NCBI GenBank assembly: GCA_016198625.1
Contig: JACQIH010000020.1
Span: 1-13,325 of the forward strand
Length of the DNA stretch: 13,325 nt
Origin: Candidatus Aenigmatarchaeota archaeon
GTDB taxonomy: Archaea; Aenigmatarchaeota; Aenigmatarchaeia; GW2011-AR5
Direction of reading: 5' to 3'
Part shown: positions 12,079 to 13,325 of the stretch, piece by piece
How the letters are laid out: each line of letters opens with the position of its first letter
Position numbering within the stretch: position 1 is the first letter of the stretch
Made by a program: the position numbers and the translations under genes
Notes under the pieces: generated by a model
Database searches by the model: none
Seen by the model: only the letters and a program-made list of their open reading frames with translations
What the model was told of the DNA's origin: nothing

Positions 12079-12087
12079 CTATATAAG
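12079..12087 (+). promoter_or_regulatory. TATA box of the pilin gene at 12111
   Basis: CTATATAAG is centred 28 nt before GTG 12111 and 37 nt before ATG 12120. The spacing used elsewhere in the window favours the GTG as a leaderless start. Confidence 0.5.
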
Positions 12088-12110
12088 CAGGGTTCCACAA
12101 AAATAAAAAA

Positions 12111-12578
12111 GTGGCTCAAATGAAAGGCGTCAGCACCATCATCGCGACAGTCCTGCTTCTTGCTATAACGGTCCTCATTTCGCTCGTGGTATCGACATCG
12201 TTCACGCAGATAACCAAGGAGCAGACATCCACGGTCTCCACCAGGACGACGCAGGCCGTGAATTGCACGTCGTCCGACATCAACGTGGAGGCGGTCTACC
12301 TCGACACGGGCCCGTCAAACCAGAGCCGCGTGACCGTGCGGAACTCGGGGCAGATTAACGAGAACATCGTCGCGGCGAAGATGTACAACAAGACGGGCAT
12401 CGAGGCGGCCTCGATTACAACCTATCCCGCCGCCATCGCGAAGGGCTCCCTGACAACGCTGCTGTTCAACATATCAGGCTCCGGCGGTCTTAACGTCACC
12501 TGCAGTTCCTTCTCGCAGGTGATAGTCTCCACGGAATGCGTGACGGAAGTGTTCGACTCGACGCCGAAGAACTGCTAA
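12111..12578 (+). CDS. Archaeal type IV pilin, family B
   Basis: The protein has 155 residues from GTG 12111, or 152 from ATG 12120, which would give the familiar MKG start. The leader is MAQMKG|VSTIIATVLLLAITVLISL and the mature length is 149. It shares VEAVYLD, QSRVTVRNSGQ, SSFSQVIVSTEC and the terminal KNC with the other family B pilins but is the most divergent of the three. Its cysteines (AVNCTSS, NVTCSS, STECVTE and the C-terminus) keep the same four-cysteine pattern. Its stop TAA overlaps an ATG (TAATG) that opens a 41-codon frame. Confidence 0.88.
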   Translation: MAQMKGVSTIIATVLLLAITVLISLVVSTSFTQITKEQTSTVSTRTTQAVNCTSSDINVEAVYLDTGPSNQSRVTVRNSGQINENIVAAKMYNKTGIEAASITTYPAAIAKGSLTTLLFNISGSGGLNVTCSSFSQVIVSTECVTEVFDSTPKNC

Positions 12579-12703
12579 TGAACTTTGCTGCTCCAAAGTT
12601 CAATCAAAAGAGGTTTGTGGTTAAAAGAAAGCCTCTATGGAAAGAAAATATTAAGAACAAGAAAAGTTTAATCAAAAGCGAAAGAAAGAAATTCGGAGAA
12701 TAG
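12578..12703 (+). CDS. Possible 41-aa lysine-rich ORF between pilin genes
   Basis: ATG 12578 overlaps the pilin stop by TAATG, and the TAG at 12701-12703 is 2 nt from the next pilin's ATG. The peptide starts MNFAAPKFNQKRFVVKRKPL and continues as a Lys/Arg-rich tail (KENIKNKKSLIKSERKKFGE). The opening repeats that of the 21-codon frame at 5578. Base composition is markedly A-rich, so this could equally be a leader RNA with no coding role. Confidence 0.3.
   Translation: MNFAAPKFNQKRFVVKRKPLWKENIKNKKSLIKSERKKFGE
12580..12601 (+). repeat. Post-stop palindrome, copy 4
   Basis: GAACTTTG and CAAAGTTC form perfect 8-bp arms around loop CTGCTC, starting 2 nt after the pilin stop. ATCAAAAGAGGT..GTGG follows at 12603-12620, as before the 5643 gene. 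Confidence 0.55.
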
Positions 12704-12705
12704 GC

Positions 12706-13104
12706 ATGGAAAAAAAAGGGATAACGCCGGTCGTTGCTATAATACTTCTGCTTCTCATTACGGTGGCCATTATAGGGTTCGCCTTCGGGTTCTTCCAGCG
12801 GTCTTTCGCCACGTCCGCGCAGCAGACCCAGCAGGAAACGGAGCGGCTGACGCAGACAACAGGCCAGACGTTCAGGATTGACAACGCCGCAGGGGACGCC
12901 GTGGTGGTAAGGAACACAGGAAGCGGGTCGCTCAACACGGCAACGCTCTCGGTGTATGCGGCCGACGTAATCCAGGCATGCACGTGGTCGGCCGGGAACA
13001 TAACCGCTGCCGGGATAGGCACGTGCACGCTCGGTAGTTCCTGCGCCGGGAAGCAGGTCAGGGTCGTCGGGATTTCGGGAGAAGACTCAATATCGTGCAA
13101 ATAA
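12706..13104 (+). CDS. Archaeal pilin-like protein, short divergent member
   Basis: The 132-residue protein has the leader MEKKG|ITPVVAIILLLLITVAIIG, cleaved after G5. The helix runs into GFAFGFFQRSFATS and a Gln/Thr-rich stalk (AQQTQQETERLTQTTGQTFR). The head is small, with VVVRNTGSGSLNTATLSVYA, the equivalent of the VRNSG strand in family B, and cysteines at IQACTW, GTCTLG, SSCAGK and SISCK. There is no TATA at leaderless distance; GGAG at 12695-12698 lies 7 nt before the ATG, so this gene likely uses a leadered transcript. It is the last gene of the pilin array on this strand. Confidence 0.85.
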   Translation: MEKKGITPVVAIILLLLITVAIIGFAFGFFQRSFATSAQQTQQETERLTQTTGQTFRIDNAAGDAVVVRNTGSGSLNTATLSVYAADVIQACTWSAGNITAAGIGTCTLGSSCAGKQVRVVGISGEDSISCK

Positions 13105-13109
13105 CTGCC

Positions 13110-13130
13110 CAGAATTGCTTCGCAATTCTG
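13110..13130 (+). repeat. Solitary triloop palindrome after the last pilin gene
   Basis: Perfect 9-bp arms CAGAATTGC / GCAATTCTG flank loop TTC, starting 6 nt after the stop codon. It belongs structurally to the same palindrome family. A T-run (13158-13163) follows 28 nt later, so a transcription-end role is also possible. Confidence 0.65.
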
Positions 13131-13157
13131 TCCAGACCATATATTTCTTTTGACCAG

Positions 13158-13163
13158 TTTTTT
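13158..13163 (+). terminator. T-rich candidate terminator of the pilin array
   Basis: A run of six T follows TTTCTTTT (13143-13150) between the last pilin and the convergent SRP RNA. Archaeal termination often needs only a T-rich stretch. Confidence 0.35.
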
Positions 13164-13215
13164 CCTTCCAAGAAAAGATTGAATGAGGCGCGCCCGCAGT
13201 GGATGCAGAAGCTGC

Positions 13216-13325
13216 AAAAAGTTTGTCCGGAGTTCTTGCTCCACCCAGATACCGCTGAGCATTCCGACTATAACTTAGGGCTGCTCGGTTCCCCGCCTGA
13301 CCCGGTTTGCTACAGAAGAAATCCC
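13216..13325 (-). ncRNA. Archaeal SRP (7S) RNA, 3' part; 5' part beyond the right edge
   Basis: Read on the minus strand, 13305-13278 gives CCGGGTCAGGCGGGGAACC then GAGCAGCCC. This is SRP helix 8: the GTCAGG side of the asymmetric loop, CGG-GGAA-CCG with the GGAA tetraloop, and the opposing AGCAGCC. This is the binding site for SRP54, and SRP RNA is the scaffold for targeting secretory and membrane proteins. The 3' arm continues for about 55 nt to a GGAG...CTCC hairpin (13242-13229) and a T-run (13220-13216) taken here as the approximate 3' end. That end is a guess to within about 10 nt. The gene converges on the pilin array. Confidence 0.82.

Noticed and set aside
13131-13215. A further gene between the last pilin and the SRP RNA
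   Set aside because: Only a T-rich stretch and unremarkable sequence; no frame, tRNA fold or repeat could be supported.
12672-13262. 196-codon minus-strand frame under the last pilin
   Set aside because: It covers a clear pilin on the other strand and runs into the SRP RNA; no recognisable domain.

Overview
The window looks archaeal. It carries many proteins with archaeal class III (prepilin) signal sequences of the form [KR]G|(V/I)SPLIA followed by a hydrophobic helix. Its promoters are TATA boxes placed 26-29 nt from the start codon, as in leaderless transcripts. Part of an archaeal-type SRP RNA is visible at the right edge. AGG/ATA-rich codon use and dense N-x-S/T sequons fit too. The lineage cannot be fixed from sequence alone; a DPANN or euryarchaeal genome is plausible.

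Layout. 1-1098 (minus): a secreted adhesin or tail-fibre-like protein cut by the left edge, behind a 63-residue winged-helix regulator whose own promoter carries three iterons. 1195-1877: an AT-richer toxin-antitoxin-like pair (DUF4258-like protein, then a YgiT zinc finger fused to an AbrB domain). 1915-2951: a membrane-anchored eight-cysteine protein and a membrane-anchored thioredoxin-fold protein that lacks CxxC. 2985-13104: a large surface-filament locus with two secreted paralogues, five minor-pilin-like proteins and six short pilins. It includes a 531-residue prepilin-like protein with a LamG domain (likely tip adhesin) and a minor pilin with a calcium-loop motif. 13216-13325 (minus): the 3' part of the SRP RNA. 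No pilus ATPase, platform protein or prepilin peptidase is in the window.

How they may work together: the short pilins would form the fibre, the longer minor pilins and the LamG protein would prime or cap it, and the Sec-secreted paralogues would act outside the membrane. Several pilins have conserved cysteines (four end in Asn-Cys), so the neighbouring thioredoxin-fold and cysteine-rich proteins may belong to the same envelope programme.

Most unusual signal: the N-terminal leaders, which prepilin peptidase would remove, are full of small palindromes. Three are 54-nt (18-codon) units, each made of two triloop hairpins in opposite orientation. Each is inserted in the same codon phase and can be compared with an unfilled leader elsewhere in the window (6185-6238, 8259-8313, 9866-9919). 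This resembles the in-frame palindromic elements of Rickettsia, but here the units sit where the peptide they encode is thrown away. Related half-units lie just after stop codons, and the basic leader hairpin is conserved as nucleotides while being read in different frames.
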